This document shows positions 51,314 to 63,359 of a DNA stretch of 64,000 nucleotides, piece by piece. Positions within the stretch are counted from its first letter, which is position 1. Every line of letters starts with the position of its first letter. This DNA comes from Microthyrium microscopicum (taxonomy: Eukaryota > Ascomycota > Dothideomycetes > Microthyriales > Microthyriaceae), in contig MU004233.1 of the NCBI GenBank assembly GCA_010405405.1, positions 1,253,122 to 1,317,121 on the forward strand. Reading direction: 5' to 3'. A program made the position numbers and the translations under genes. Under the pieces are notes generated by a model. That model was not told the origin of the DNA. It did not search any database and saw nothing but the letters and a program-made list of their open reading frames with translations.

Positions 51314-52660
51314 AAGAAAGTAAAGTTATAGGCCTAAAGGAAGAGATAAATAGATTACGCTTAGAGATAATAGAGATAAAGGAGTTATTAAAGGGTTTTG
51401 CTAATAATAGACGTTAGTAAGAGTATTTTAGTATTTTCTATATAATTTAGTAGTAGCGTTAGAATATAGTTTTTATATAAATTTTATAATAGATACTAAA
51501 AGCTTTAAAAGTATATAGAAGAGTTAAATAATTAGCTAACTCTACCCTATTAACTTCTTTTTCTTTAGTAAGAATATGTAACTTTACTTTATAACTTTAA
51601 TATCTTTAATAAATATAATAACTATTCTATACTATTTAAATTGTCTTATTTTTATCCTTCTAATGCTATTAGAGTATTAAATATACTACTAGGATTTAAA
51701 TATTTATTAATTAATAGTAGTAGAATACTAAAATAACTCTAAATAAGATTATAACCCTATAACGTTATTCTATAGTTCTAAAGTAATACTAATATAGTCT
51801 AATAATATATTATAGGCATTAATCTTATTTATATATTATGCCTATAGTTTAATATTCCTTCTTACTATAAGTTCTTTAAAATAGTAAATATCTACTTAAT
51901 AGTAACGTAAAGAGTAGATTACTTATAATTAAAGTTTTACTATTAAAGAGATAATTCTAAGCTTTAGTATAGTAAGATAATTATATTATTAGTTAGATAC
52001 ACTATATTGCTATATAATAGCTTCTTTAGACTATTACTAAATATCTATTAAATTCTATCTTTAAGACTAGAATTAATTAATATTAAGAGATTATTTAAGG
52101 ATCTAAAATAGCTATAATTAAGTATTAGCAATATTCTATTAGGTATAGCTATAGCTTACATTTTTATATAGTAGTTTCCTTTATAACTACTATAGAATTC
52201 CTACTAGATCTAGCTATTCTCTAGCCTACTAATATTAATATACGTTCTATTAATCTAGCTCTAAAATTTGTATAAGCTACTAGTACGATTAATAGCCCTA
52301 GCGTATTATTAATATCTTAACGCTATAAGGAGAGCATAGAATTATAATAGTACGTCTATATATTTATAGTATAAGTATAATATTATAGCGTTAAAGTAGA
52401 ACTTTATATAACTAATACTTCTTCTAAAGTACTAATAAATATTAATATAGGTATAAATTCTAGCAAGCCTATAGTATACTATATATAATAAGAAATTATC
52501 TTTATCTAGAGGTATAATTTAAGAGGAAAGAAGTATATTATTAAGATTAAATATTTACGCTAGCTATTATATTTTATACTTCTTAAATTTATTATATACT
52601 AATTAATACTATAGATATTGCTTTAATCTAAGCCTATAGCGTATACTAATATTTAACTTT
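50498..52660 (+). pseudogene. Two unidentified decayed reading frames in the host element
   Basis: This stretch belongs to neither flanking retroelement. Frame A is readable on + from about 50701 to the stop at 51415 with only RIP-type stops: a helical part (IVKRVIL, LVEIDYPLGYNIL), a basic part (RIRKKYKRTREIKML), a polyserine run coded by AGT repeats, and a coiled-coil-like end (GLKEEINRLRLEIIEIKELL). Frame B, about 51.65-52.6 kb, is hydrophobic and long (SNAIRVLNILLGFKYLLIN near its start, LELINIKRLFKDL further on, a frame shift after about 52.15 kb). Neither matches a family I know. Two adjacent genes, one basic and coiled-coil, would suit a two-gene DNA transposon, but that is inference. 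Confidence 0.4.
51270..51313. repeat. AGT trinucleotide repeat
   Basis: About fourteen AGT units, coding a polyserine run in the + frame A relic. Confidence 0.9.
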
Positions 52661-52766
52661 TGTAAGAATCTAATAGGCACGTAATTAAGCAAAGAGTAGA
52701 TAATATTTAATAATTTAGTATATAAAGAGAAAGAGAGAGGTAGAGTAGAATCTATACTAAGAGAAG
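52661..52766 (-). repeat. 3' LTR of the fourth Gypsy, truncated by the gap
   Basis: The first 106 bp match 62061-62165. If it has the same length as its partner it should end near 52889, inside the N run. Confidence 0.85.
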
Positions 52767-52971
52767 NNNNNNNNNNNNNNNNNNNNNNNNNNNNNNNNNN
52801 NNNNNNNNNNNNNNNNNNNNNNNNNNNNNNNNNNNNNNNNNNNNNNNNNNNNNNNNNNNNNNNNNNNNNNNNNNNNNNNNNNNNNNNNNNNNNNNNNNNN
52901 NNNNNNNNNNNNNNNNNNNNNNNNNNNNNNNNNNNNNNNNNNNNNNNNNNNNNNNNNNNNNNNNNNNNNNN
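52767..52971. other. Assembly gap, 205 N
   Basis: Run of N. It starts within an LTR, so it most likely marks a repeat the assembly could not cross. Confidence 0.99.
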
Positions 52972-55900
52972 GCATAATATAAATAAATAAATAAATACTT
53001 TTTTATTACTCTAACTAGTTATTTAGTAATCTATTACTATTATAGTTAGTAGAGTTAGATATATTAAGTCTAATAATAAGTAGTAACTACTTAGGGTTAG
53101 GGCTAAGCTTTATAGAATTATATTTATAGAAGTTATAGATTAGGTTTACTATATTCTTAAGGTCTTCCTATAGTTGCTATAAAGGTATATTATAATCTAT
53201 CTATTTTATAAGGTATTCTAACTTTTTATAAGTATTCTTTTTATAGTAGCTATTAAGGATTTTATTAACTTACTACTTTTCTTCTTTTAGCGCCTTACCT
53301 ACTACTATTAGTAGAGGATTATATTAATATAGAAGCTCTATATTATTTATAATAATATATAGTAACTAAACGTAAAATATAGAGTATATCTTTATATACT
53401 TTAGTAATTTAAGTTTAAATATAATAGCGTTAAGTTTCTTTAAAATATAGAAAAGCTTTACGCTTTTATTATTAAGAGTCTTAGATATATATATTATATA
53501 GTAATTTTAAATATTTAGATATACTAAGTCTTTAGGCTAAAGATCTAGCGTTATACATTAGTACTTATTAGTCTATTTAGCTTATTATACTTATACTTAT
53601 ATTAGTTATTTTATAAAATAATTATATATATCTTTATAGCCTTCCTATATCTTATTAGTATCTTTCTATTCTTATTAAGCTAAAGAGAAGGAGTATTAGT
53701 ATAGTACTAGTACTTAATAAGATAACTTAAGTTTAGATTTAGAAAGGAAATTATATTAGATCTTAAATAGAGTAAAGCTTATTATTATACTAATAGTAGA
53801 GTTAATAGCAAATTCTATAAATAGTAGTAACTAAACTTAATTATCCTAATTCTAATTAATAAAAACGTAAAGATATTACTTAAGTGCTAATATTAAGATT
53901 TCTATAATTCTATTAGTCTATAAATACTATATAATACTTAGCTATAGTACTATACTTACTTAATTATATAATTATTTCTAGAATACTAAAGTAAATTATA
54001 ATCCTCTATTTAATAGGATTATATTTAGCTATCTAGTTAGTTTCTAGACTTAATTAATAAATGTAAGAACTATTATCTTTATAAAGAGATTAAGTAAAAG
54101 AATAAAGTACTATTAGTAAGTATATTAGTCTATAATAACTATAATATAATAAAAAGTAATACCTAAATAGGTATACTAAGGTAGAGAGATAGTAAAGTTA
54201 ATTAAGATATTTAACTATACTTGCTCTAGTAAGAGGAATAATTAAAAAAGTCCTTACTTCTTTTAATAAATAGGTTTAGTAAAGATATATTTATATCTAG
54301 AGATATACTTCTTTATATCTTATAATATATATAGCTACTAGTAATCTTACTAGAGCTAGTAATAAATAGTTACTAAGCCTTTATAATTTATAACTTTATA
54401 ATAGTAGGTATATATTATAGTATAATAATAAAGCTTACTTTTAGGTATTAAAATACGTTAGTAATAAAGGACTAGGCTTTTTACTAAGATTATATAGTTA
54501 CTAAGCTTAATATCTTATTATTCTAAGATGCTAAAAGAGAGGTATAATAATTCTTCTTACTTAGTATAATAAATAGTATTTAGTAATATATTATCTTTAC
54601 CTACTTCTATTATTTTTATTAGAAACTAATTAACGTTAAAGTCTAGAGATTTATTAAACTCTAAGAAGTTACCTTTAAGTACGTTCTTAGGCTAGTCCTT
54701 ATTACTAAGGTTTACTATTATAAGGTTCTTTAATAACTTTCCTACTTTAGTAGAGAAATCTAACTTATTTATAATAATAGTAGTAATCTATATAAGAGAT
54801 AACATAATAGATTTAACTAGTAGATATACTATTTTAATTATATATATAGTATTAAACTAGTAAAAGAAAAGTAAAAAGTATACCTAGTACTAGATATATA
54901 AATTATTATTATTTTAAGATAAGTCTTAAAAGTACTAAGTTAGCGCGTCTACTTTCTTATTAGCTAGTCTAAGATAATATATAATCTTAAAGTAGAACTA
55001 TAATAAAAACTCTACCTAGTATATTTAATAATATAAAAGCTTCTTAGTAGTTATAAACGTTTATAGATTTTAATAATCTAAGAATACTTTAATAAGATTA
55101 TTAATAAAGAATAGTTCTAGTTCTTATTCTTTAAAAGTGCGTATAATTATAAGAAGTTCTTTATTATAAATATTATAATTATATTCTACTAGTAATATCT
55201 TTTTTAAAAGAAACGCTATAAAATATAAATCTCTATTATTATCTTTTTAAGATAATACTCTAGCGTATACCTAATTAGATATATTAGTTTTAAGCTAAGT
55301 CTCCTTAGTATAATTAAAATACTTTAAGATAGATACTATAGTAAATACCTTCTTTAGTTTATTAAATACCTAATCTTTTAGTCTTCTAATATTTTATAGG
55401 AATATAGTAACTACGTTTTTCTTTATTAAGGCTATAAAGAGTATAATAATCTCTAAGTATTCTTATATAAAATAGTAATAAAAGTTAGCAAAACTAAGGA
55501 AAGCTTAAATATCTTTAATATATAATAGTTATTCTTATTCTAATACTAATTCTACTTTTATAAAGTCTATTTTAATATTTTCTATAATAATAATTAACCC
55601 TAGATATTTTACTTCTATAGTAGTAAATTCTAATTTATAAATATTAAGATATAAGCTAGCTTTTTCTAACTTATTAAATACTAAGTATATATAAGTTATA
55701 TATTTTTTATATATCTTACTAAAAATAAGAATATTATTTATATAGACTATAATAAAGTTGTTAAGATACTTTATTAAGATATAGTTAATATATACTTAAA
55801 AGGTATTAAGAATACTAGTTAATTTAAAAAGTATAATAATAAACTTATAGAAACTATATTATATAGAGAAGGCTATTTTATATTTATCTCTAGGTTTAAT

Positions 55901-58900
55901 TTATATTTATTTATAAGCTATAATAATATTAAATTTATTATAGTACTATACTTAATATAGCTTTATTAAAGTATTAGGAAGTAGTAATAGTATATTCTTA
56001 TTTTTATAAGAGATTTTATTAAAACTTTAATAATTAATATAGACTTAAATACCTCTACCTAGTTTATATATATATAATATTAGTATTATAAAGTATAATT
56101 TAGAAGAGTATATAAAGCTTTTCTCTAATAAACTTTCTAGATACTATTTAATAATAATATTCTATTTTAAATTTATACTAGTATTATATTATTTTAGTAT
56201 AGTAGCGTCTAGTATAAAATTAATAAAATAATTAAAATCTAAGTAAAAAGGTAGTAATTTATCTACTTTTTATAAATTAAAGACTTTAAGATAGTAGTAG
56301 AATTCCTTTAAAATTATTTTATAAAGTTCTTTATAAGTAAAATAAGGACGCTTATACTTTTCCTACTACTTCTTAAAATTATATTCTAAGATAGTAAATA
56401 GATTAATTACTACGTTATCTATAAAGAAGATTAGGTCTAATATTCCTAAAAGGTTAAATAGCTTCTCCTCCTCTATTAAAAAGTTCTTTAGTAGAGAGCT
56501 ATTTAGTAGCTTCTTATTTTTAGACTTAGCAAAATCCTTAAGATAGAGAACTTCTACTATCTAACCTTTATACTTTATAAGTATTACTATAATATATATA
56601 AATATTACTACTACTTCTTTATTTTCTAAAGGTTTTATAATAAAGTTATATTATCTCTAAGTATTAACTTTAATAGGATAATATATTAGAATATAATTAT
56701 AAAGATAATAATAAGAATTAAATATAATAGTCTTCTTACCTCTTCTTAAGTATATCTTATAAAGCTAGATCTAAGGATTACTAAGAATAAGATTATAAGT
56801 AGCTACTTTTATTATAAAATAATATATCTATTTAATATAACTTTTAATACGTATAGTAACTAATATAGCTTTATTAATTTTAATAATAGTTTTCTTATTT
56901 ATAAGCTTTACTAAATATAGTTAGTTAAATTATATTTTTAGTATATTATACTATTTAATAAAGTAGATATAAATAATTCTAAATACGCTACTACTAGTAT
57001 TAATTAGTATATTATATTTCTTAAAAATGTTAGCTTTTAGAATTAGTATACTCTTAACTATTATCTATTATAGCTCTATAAAAAGTATATAGTTAACGTT
57101 ATTTAGTAGTAACTATCCTAAATTAATTACTACTAAGAATAGTTAAATAACATAATATACTACTAATAGTAGGTTTAGATTTACCTACTAGGTTTCTAGC
57201 TTCTAAATTCTATCTTAAATTTAGCCTAATTCTTACTTCTTCTACTAATTATATATTTCTTATAGGTTTAGCTTCTTCTTACGTTAATAAGGTAGAGTAT
57301 TTAGTTTAAATACTTATATAAATATATACTAAGTATCTCTACTTAGGAAGCGTTTATTATAGTAATAAGTATTACTAAAACCTTTAGTTAAATTTTATTA
57401 TTTATTAAATAAGTCTTCTATCTATAAAGAGTATCCTTTTATTTTAAGGTATAATTTTTCTTACTATATTTAGAGCACCTATTTTATACTTATAAGACTA
57501 AAAAGATATTATTTAGATAGTATAGATATTTACTACTATTTTAGCTATTATTATTATAAGTATCTCTATTCTAGTTCCTTAAATTATTAGTTAAGTTATT
57601 ATTATTAGTATTACTACTATTAGAGTTATTAGTATTAGAATTATTATTATTATTCTACTTTAAGAAGTTTAGATCTTATTCTATATTATATAGATATATA
57701 TAAAGTTCTAAGTAAGTTTTAATATTATATCCTATTAAGAAATAAATAAATTATTCTAAGAAAAGTAAATATAGTTTTATAACTTTATTATAATTCTCTA
57801 AGTCTATGTTTTTAGTCTTCTTTAAGAAGTAACTTAAGAATTCTATTAGATTCTCTATAGTCTTTATTTTAGCGTCTACTAAGTAAAGCTACTACTTTAT
57901 AATATTATATCTATTTATTATTTTATTATAAGTATCTAGGTCCTTCTATATATTATTAATAATAAGGTAAAAGCTTATAAAGTTATAGCCTAAGTAATAT
58001 AATATTAAAGACTATACTAGATTATCTAAATTATTATAAATAAACTAAATCTTCTCCTTATTAGTTAGGTAAAACTAAGTATCTTCTTCTAAAATATCTA
58101 ATACCTAATCCTTCTATTAATAATATTTACTCTTATTTTTATTATTATACTATTTAACTATATAATAAGGTTAACTAATATATAAAGTAGTATTATTTAA
58201 GAGATTAGACCTTACTTTTAAAAAAGGTAATATAAAATACGTTTATACTAGATTAAGTTAAGTAGCTATAAGTTAATATAGTATATTACTAAGTAATTTA
58301 GCGTTTTTTTTATCTCTTAGGTATATAAAAGCTAGTATATTATAAAGTTTTATAAAGATTAAAAAATCTTATATCTATTACTTTATAGTATAAAAATATT
58401 AAGTAAAGGATTTATTTTTAGTATTAAGGTTTATAATAGTAGTATTCTAAAGTTATATCTATTTATAATATTCTTAAAGTTATTTTATATAATATACTAA
58501 CTCTATTTTTATAAAAGTAGCATAGTTTTTTACTACTTAAATATTATACTATAGTTAATAATAATTAGAAGTAAATTTATAGTAATTAATTATACTAATT
58601 TAAAGTCTTTTAACTTTTAAGAAGAATTTATCTATTTCTATCTTATAGTTAACTATAAAGCTTTTTAGATTATTTACCTTATTTATAAAATCTTAAATCT
58701 CTTCTAAAGACTTAGTATTTTAGATATTACTCTTTTATAATTTATTATAGTAAAATTAGTAATATACTATTATAGCTTAGTTTATAGCTAAGGTAGTATA
58801 AATCTAATTAAATAAGAGTTAAGAATCTTTTTATATAACTTCCTACTTTAGCTCTTAAGTATTATAAATTAAATAGTAATCTTTAAATACTCTAGTAATA

Positions 58901-60931
58901 GAATTAGGTTCTTAATAATAAAATAGTAGTAATAAGTTTAAAAGACTTTCTAATATAGCTACTTTTAAATCTTTATAGGCTTATATCTAGAGAAAGCCTT
59001 AAAAAACCTAGAAGAATATAATACGTACTATATTATTAACTACTAAGTAGTTATTTTAGAAAGCTAAAGAAACCTCCTTATAACTATTATTTTAGAGCTA
59101 TATTTTTTATAACTAAACTAATATAGTAGAATAGATTTCTTTAAATGCCTTTCCTTTTTTTACTTTTTATATATTCTTATAAAAAGCTAAAGATATTATT
59201 AGAGTAATTAATTCTATTAAGGGCGTAGTAAACGCTATAGTTTTAATTAGTTATAAAAGTTTGTTACTAAGCATATACTAAATAAGTAATAAGATTAGCT
59301 TCTAGTTTACTTAGCTACTATAAGTAGATAGATTAAAGAGTAAGAGATTATTATCTTTATTAGAATTAGTATATAATAACTAGTACTTACTCTTTTCTTA
59401 TTAAGAAGTCTAAATAGTAGCTTATATAGAGTCCTATATATCTACTACTACTTTCTTTATAAATAGGCCTTTAGGATTTTAATCTTAATAGTAGTTAATA
59501 ACTAATATATAGTAGCTCTAAAAAGGGCCTAGAACTATTTTGTCTTAGCGTTAAGAAGATATAGACTATAATTAAGAGTAAGTAGTTACGTTAAGGCCTA
59601 GAAACGCTAAGAAAGAAAACTCTTTAAAAGGGTCTATAATTTTATTAATAGGTAGTTATATAGAAGTAATAATAAATAATAATAATTAGATAATTTCTTA
59701 ATTACTAAGAATAAATAAGTTAATAGATTAAGGGTAATTAGAATATAGGTTAATAATATAGAGAGAAGTAAAAAGGTAAAAGTTCTATATAGCTAAGTAA
59801 AAGAGTTCTAAGAACTTAAACTACTATAAGATTTAAGTATTTATATTAAATACTTTATTAAAGATAATTAATTAGTATTTTAGAAAGTAATAAAGATATA
59901 CTACCTAACTATATTAAGGGGTTTATAAGTAAGAACGTATATAAGCTATCTCTTAAGTATAAGTCTTAAAATCTAGAAGCACTAATCTCTAAAGATAAAT
60001 ACGTAAATAATTTTAAAGTTAATTTTTAAGTTTAATAAGTACGCTAAATTATATAAGGATCTATATATAAATCTTGTTTATTATCTTTTAGCTACGCTAA
60101 TAGGCTATGTAGACGCTACTCTTACTTTTAGAAAAACCCCTATAAGGAAACCTATAATATTCCTTTAGTTACCTTCTAGTAGCCTTATTCTATTATTGTT
60201 ATAATACTCTCTTAGTCTACTACTTCTAAATAAAAGGACTTATATTATCTCTTTATAAACTATAAGCTTACTAAAAGAATTCTAGTTAGTAGGTTAATAT
60301 AGTAAGTAACTAGTAGTTACTAATCGCTAAGGGCCCTATATAGCTTAAGTATACTATACGTTATATAGATCTTACGCTATACGCTAGGATCTTAATCCTT
60401 AATACTATCCTTATTACTAGTTTCCTTTTTAGAACTTATTTATTATCTAATTGCTTAAGGCTATAATATCCCCTAGGATAAGTTAAATTTAGCTTCTTAG
60501 TGCCTATTTCTATTTAGTATTACCTTATTATTAAGTTTTACTATTATAGTTTAATAAGTTTTTATTAATCTTCCCCTTCCTAGGAGCCTATAGCTATTAT
60601 CCTTATATAGTTAACTTTCTATACTATTTTATAATAGGCGTATATAATACGTATTTCTAAGTTTTTATAATTAATTTCTACCCTTAATAGGCTTTAGTAT
60701 TACTATAGTTCTTAGCTATATTAAGCCTTCTCTTTTAATGTCTATTAAGTAGGGTATTTATAATACCCCTTAGCTAAGTTTTCTTTATTAATCTATGCTC
60801 TTTAATATTATATAATAGGCTACTAAATAGCTACTTTTAAGTTTCTAGTAGTCTATATAGTCTACCTCTAAGGTATAAAGTATTTTAAATCTATATAGTT
60901 TTAGTTACTTCTTTCTCTCTAAGTTTTTATT

Positions 60932-61900
60932 ATGCCTCCTACTCTCTCTAATTCTTTTTCTAAGGGTAAGTCCTTTATAGGCTCTCTTCTTTTCTCTCTC
61001 TTACGCCTTTAGGCACCTAGTAAACGTCTTACGCTTATAAGTATCCCTCTTTTATTATCTCTAAAGAAAGTAAAAACTACTTTGTCTATAAACGTTAAAA
61101 ATATTACTTCGTCCTTAGATATAAAATTAGCTAGTTCTATCCTAGCTCTTATTATAAATCTTTTAGTATCTTTTTATATATAGTATTAACTATTATAATA
61201 TAAACTATATATATCTTTAGCGTAAGAATCTATTTATATTATTTCTAAGCGTTACGCTATTATGTAGAGTTACTTAATAATAAGTACCTAATTAGTCTTA
61301 GTATGCTTATTATAGTAATTACCTATATCTATAGTTAGGCTAGCCCTAGCTAGTATCCTTACTCTTATTATAAAGAGTAATATTCTAAGTATAAGGCTAT
61401 AAGTATATCCTTATTCTTAATCTTTTACTTTTTCTAATATTATAGTAAGGTACTAGTAGAGTTAAAGAAGTAGAGTAAGCGCTTCTAATGCGCCTTTAAT
61501 AAGGTAATAGCTAACCTAGTTAACCCTTATTAAGGTATTAAGGAGTATATATTATTAGGTATAGATAAGGAAGCTACTAAGTAGGTAAAGGTTATAGAAG
61601 GTTTAGTAAGTAAGTTTACTAGCTATAGAGTCTAGTTTGCTTTTACTATAGCCTTACTAGCATAGTAGAAGAAGAAGAAGCTAAAGGTTAATATAGCTAT
61701 GCTAGCTACTAATTTAGCTTACTTATAAGCTATCTTGCTAGAGCTTTATACTTAAAGCATAAAGATAGATTTATTAGTAGAGATATCCTAGTTATTAGGT
61801 AGAGTAGTAGCGTTATTTAATAAAGAGTAGTAGATAGATATAGAATAAAATTAATTACGTTCCTAGACTTAGCTATTTCCTTTATAATTATATATTGCTA
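60932..61900 (+). pseudogene. Antisense decayed reading frame between 5' LTR and gag of the fourth Gypsy
   Basis: Opposite to gag-pol, the + strand starts at ATG 60932 (MPPTLSNSFSKGKS, a Ser/Pro/Lys-rich start) and stays nearly open for about 75 codons. After one frame change a second stretch runs from about 61.26 to 61.88 kb, where all stops are TAG/TAA explainable from CAG/CAA. It includes a Tyr-rich part near 61.33-61.43 kb that could be a former Cys cluster (TGC to TAC) and a helical part (FNKVIANLVNPY, then IALLA and KVNIAMLATNLAYL). No family is recognised. It could be an accessory gene of the element or a piece of another transposon inserted there. Confidence 0.4.
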
Positions 61901-62060
61901 GCCTATTAGTACTATAGTGTTATAGTTAGTTATTTATAAGATCCTTAAGTCTTAGCAGTTCTCTGCGCGCCTTAAGGTCTGTTTCTATAATCTTTTTAGT
62001 TAGCCTAAATTACTAAAGAGCTCCGCTCTTCAGTAGCCATCTAGCTGCTTCCTAGGCAAA

Positions 62061-62289
62061 TATAAGGATCTAATAGGTACGTAATTAAGTAAAGGATAGA
62101 TAATATTTAATAATTTAGTATATAAAGAGAGAAAGAGAAGTAGAGTAGAATCTATACTAAGGAAAGAAGAGGGTAATACTTAAAAGATCTTTAGGGACGC
62201 TAGTCCTAATTAGGACTAGCACCGCTAGATCTTTATTTAAGATCTAGCTTAACACTAAAGCTATTATACTTTAGTAAGGAATCCTTACA
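62061..62289 (-). repeat. 5' LTR of the fourth Gypsy
   Basis: 229 bp, starts TATAAGGATC and ends ATCCTTACA, followed by the target duplication ACTTT. Confidence 0.85.
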
Positions 62290-62294
62290 ACTTT

Positions 62295-62610
62295 ATATAT
62301 CTAATCTAACTTATCTTTAAGATACTAATTAAACTATATATATTTAATAGGTAGTCTATATTCCTTATTTTGTTATTCTTTATTAAGAAGCTCGTATATT
62401 AATATTATTAATATATCTATAGTAGCTATCTTAATATTATTATCTTTAATAGCGTCTATTTTAGCTAAGATCTAATTAAAATATAGTAACGTTATAGTAG
62501 GAAAACGTGTATAGAGGAAATTTGTATATAACGCATTATTTCTGCTTGATACTTATAGATCTGAGCGCTAATAGCCCCTAGCCTAGATTTGGCTAGAAAA
62601 CACGTAAACG
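62295..62610. other. AT-rich host sequence right of the fourth Gypsy
   Basis: Remainder of the host element between the retrotransposon and the right inverted repeat. Mutation density falls from about 62.5 kb onward. No reading frame is recognised. Confidence 0.5.
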
Positions 62611-62642
62611 AATGTTGCAGGATTTCGTTTGCTAACCCTCCC
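62611..62642 (-). repeat. Right copy of 32-bp inverted repeat
   Basis: Perfect reverse complement of 27145-27176, at the right edge of the AT-rich block. Confidence 0.9.
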
Positions 62643-63359
62643 CAATGACGTTGGCAAGCTCGGCTAGATCCTTGACGATATGATAAGATTTGTCGCGATA
62701 TCACATCTAACCCTTTTTAAGTCATTCAATCTATTTCTTGATCTTCTACAAAATCATCTCTTGGTATTGAAAAGCCTCAAGAGAAAAGGTCAATCGAAGA
62801 AAATCAAACAGTGGTAATGGGCACCAAGTCGTCGTGAGATCAGTTGGCCAACAGCCTCAGAACATTCGTCTCCGAGAAAAGCGAGCTCGCGTTTTCCTCG
62901 CGCGATTGTCCCCATTTGCGACCCTTGTCACTCACGATCAACCATGTGTATTACGAGATCAACTGCCTATAAGGGTTATTTTGTTACAGACACGGGTTGT
63001 ATTTGCTCCAGTAATCGCAACAAGCCTACGCAAGCCTACGCTGTTATACCCAATTTCAGGCCACAAAATACCGACGTTGGGTTATGATGAAAAATTCGGA
63101 GCGACGCCTGGGACCACAAATGGATATAGAACGGAAAATCTGGGTTGTACGATGATTGCTCAGGTAGTGCTAATCTGCGCTCTACAGAAAGCCGCATCCT
63201 ACAAGTTTAATGAATGAGTACGACTTGCTTGCCAGCTTGGGTTTAGGCAGTAAAATGCTTCATCATCACACCAGGGTCATGCTTTTCTGCCATGGCAATC
63301 AAGGCAGACTTCAATCCTGAACCTGGGAAACCGTAAAGACTCTCAATTTTGAGACTTTT
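62643..63359. other. Genic-composition DNA without a supported gene
   Basis: The longest frame (+ 62834-63217, 127 codons) has no ATG at its start and no recognisable motif, so I do not call it. The right end should hold the 3' region of the next gene. Confidence 0.5.

Larger units (their letters stand above)
52661..62289 (-). mobile_element. Ty3/Gypsy retrotransposon, - strand, with long 5' region
   Basis: About 9.6 kb including an N gap. The right (5') LTR is 62061-62289; the left begins at 52661 and disappears into the gap. Target duplication ACTTT lies at 52656-52660 and 62290-62294. LTR ends are TGTAAGGATC-like and ATCCTTACA, forming the usual short inverted ends. On -, gag is readable near 57.7-58.2 kb (KIKTIENLIEFL, HYLGYKFISFYL), protease near 57.05-56.75 kb (ATYNLILSNP), then RT with FKLT and YINN (55733-55744). 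It is about 2 kb longer than the other Gypsy copies because of 60.0-62.06 kb between 5' LTR and gag, which carries an antisense frame. Confidence 0.85.
27145..62642. mobile_element. Probable DNA transposon with terminal inverted repeats, split by nested retroelements
   Basis: The AT-rich block is bounded by a perfect 32-bp inverted repeat (27145-27176 and 62611-62642, starting GGGAGGGTTAGC inward). Just inside, the arms continue to match for about nine bases apart from transitions (T/C and A/G), the pattern RIP leaves, so the true arms are likely about 41 bp. Removing the Gypsy elements 27938-50492 and 52661-62289 and one copy of each target duplication leaves about 3.3 kb, a normal size for a DNA transposon. 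The remaining inside is 27177-27937, 50498-52660 and 62295-62610. No transposase family could be named. Flanks may share AAT as a 3-bp duplication if one more base is added to each arm, but that is weak. The alternative is that the repeat is a short dispersed sequence present by chance on both sides. Confidence 0.45.

Noticed and set aside
52757-52975. Open frame on - made of unknown residues
   Set aside because: It is only the translated N gap.
27145-62642. Starship-type giant mobile element
   Set aside because: No tyrosine recombinase captain or cargo genes are visible, and the size is fully explained by nested Gypsy elements.
62834-63217. 127-codon + frame
   Set aside because: Begins with GTG, has no ATG at its start, no motif and no splice support.
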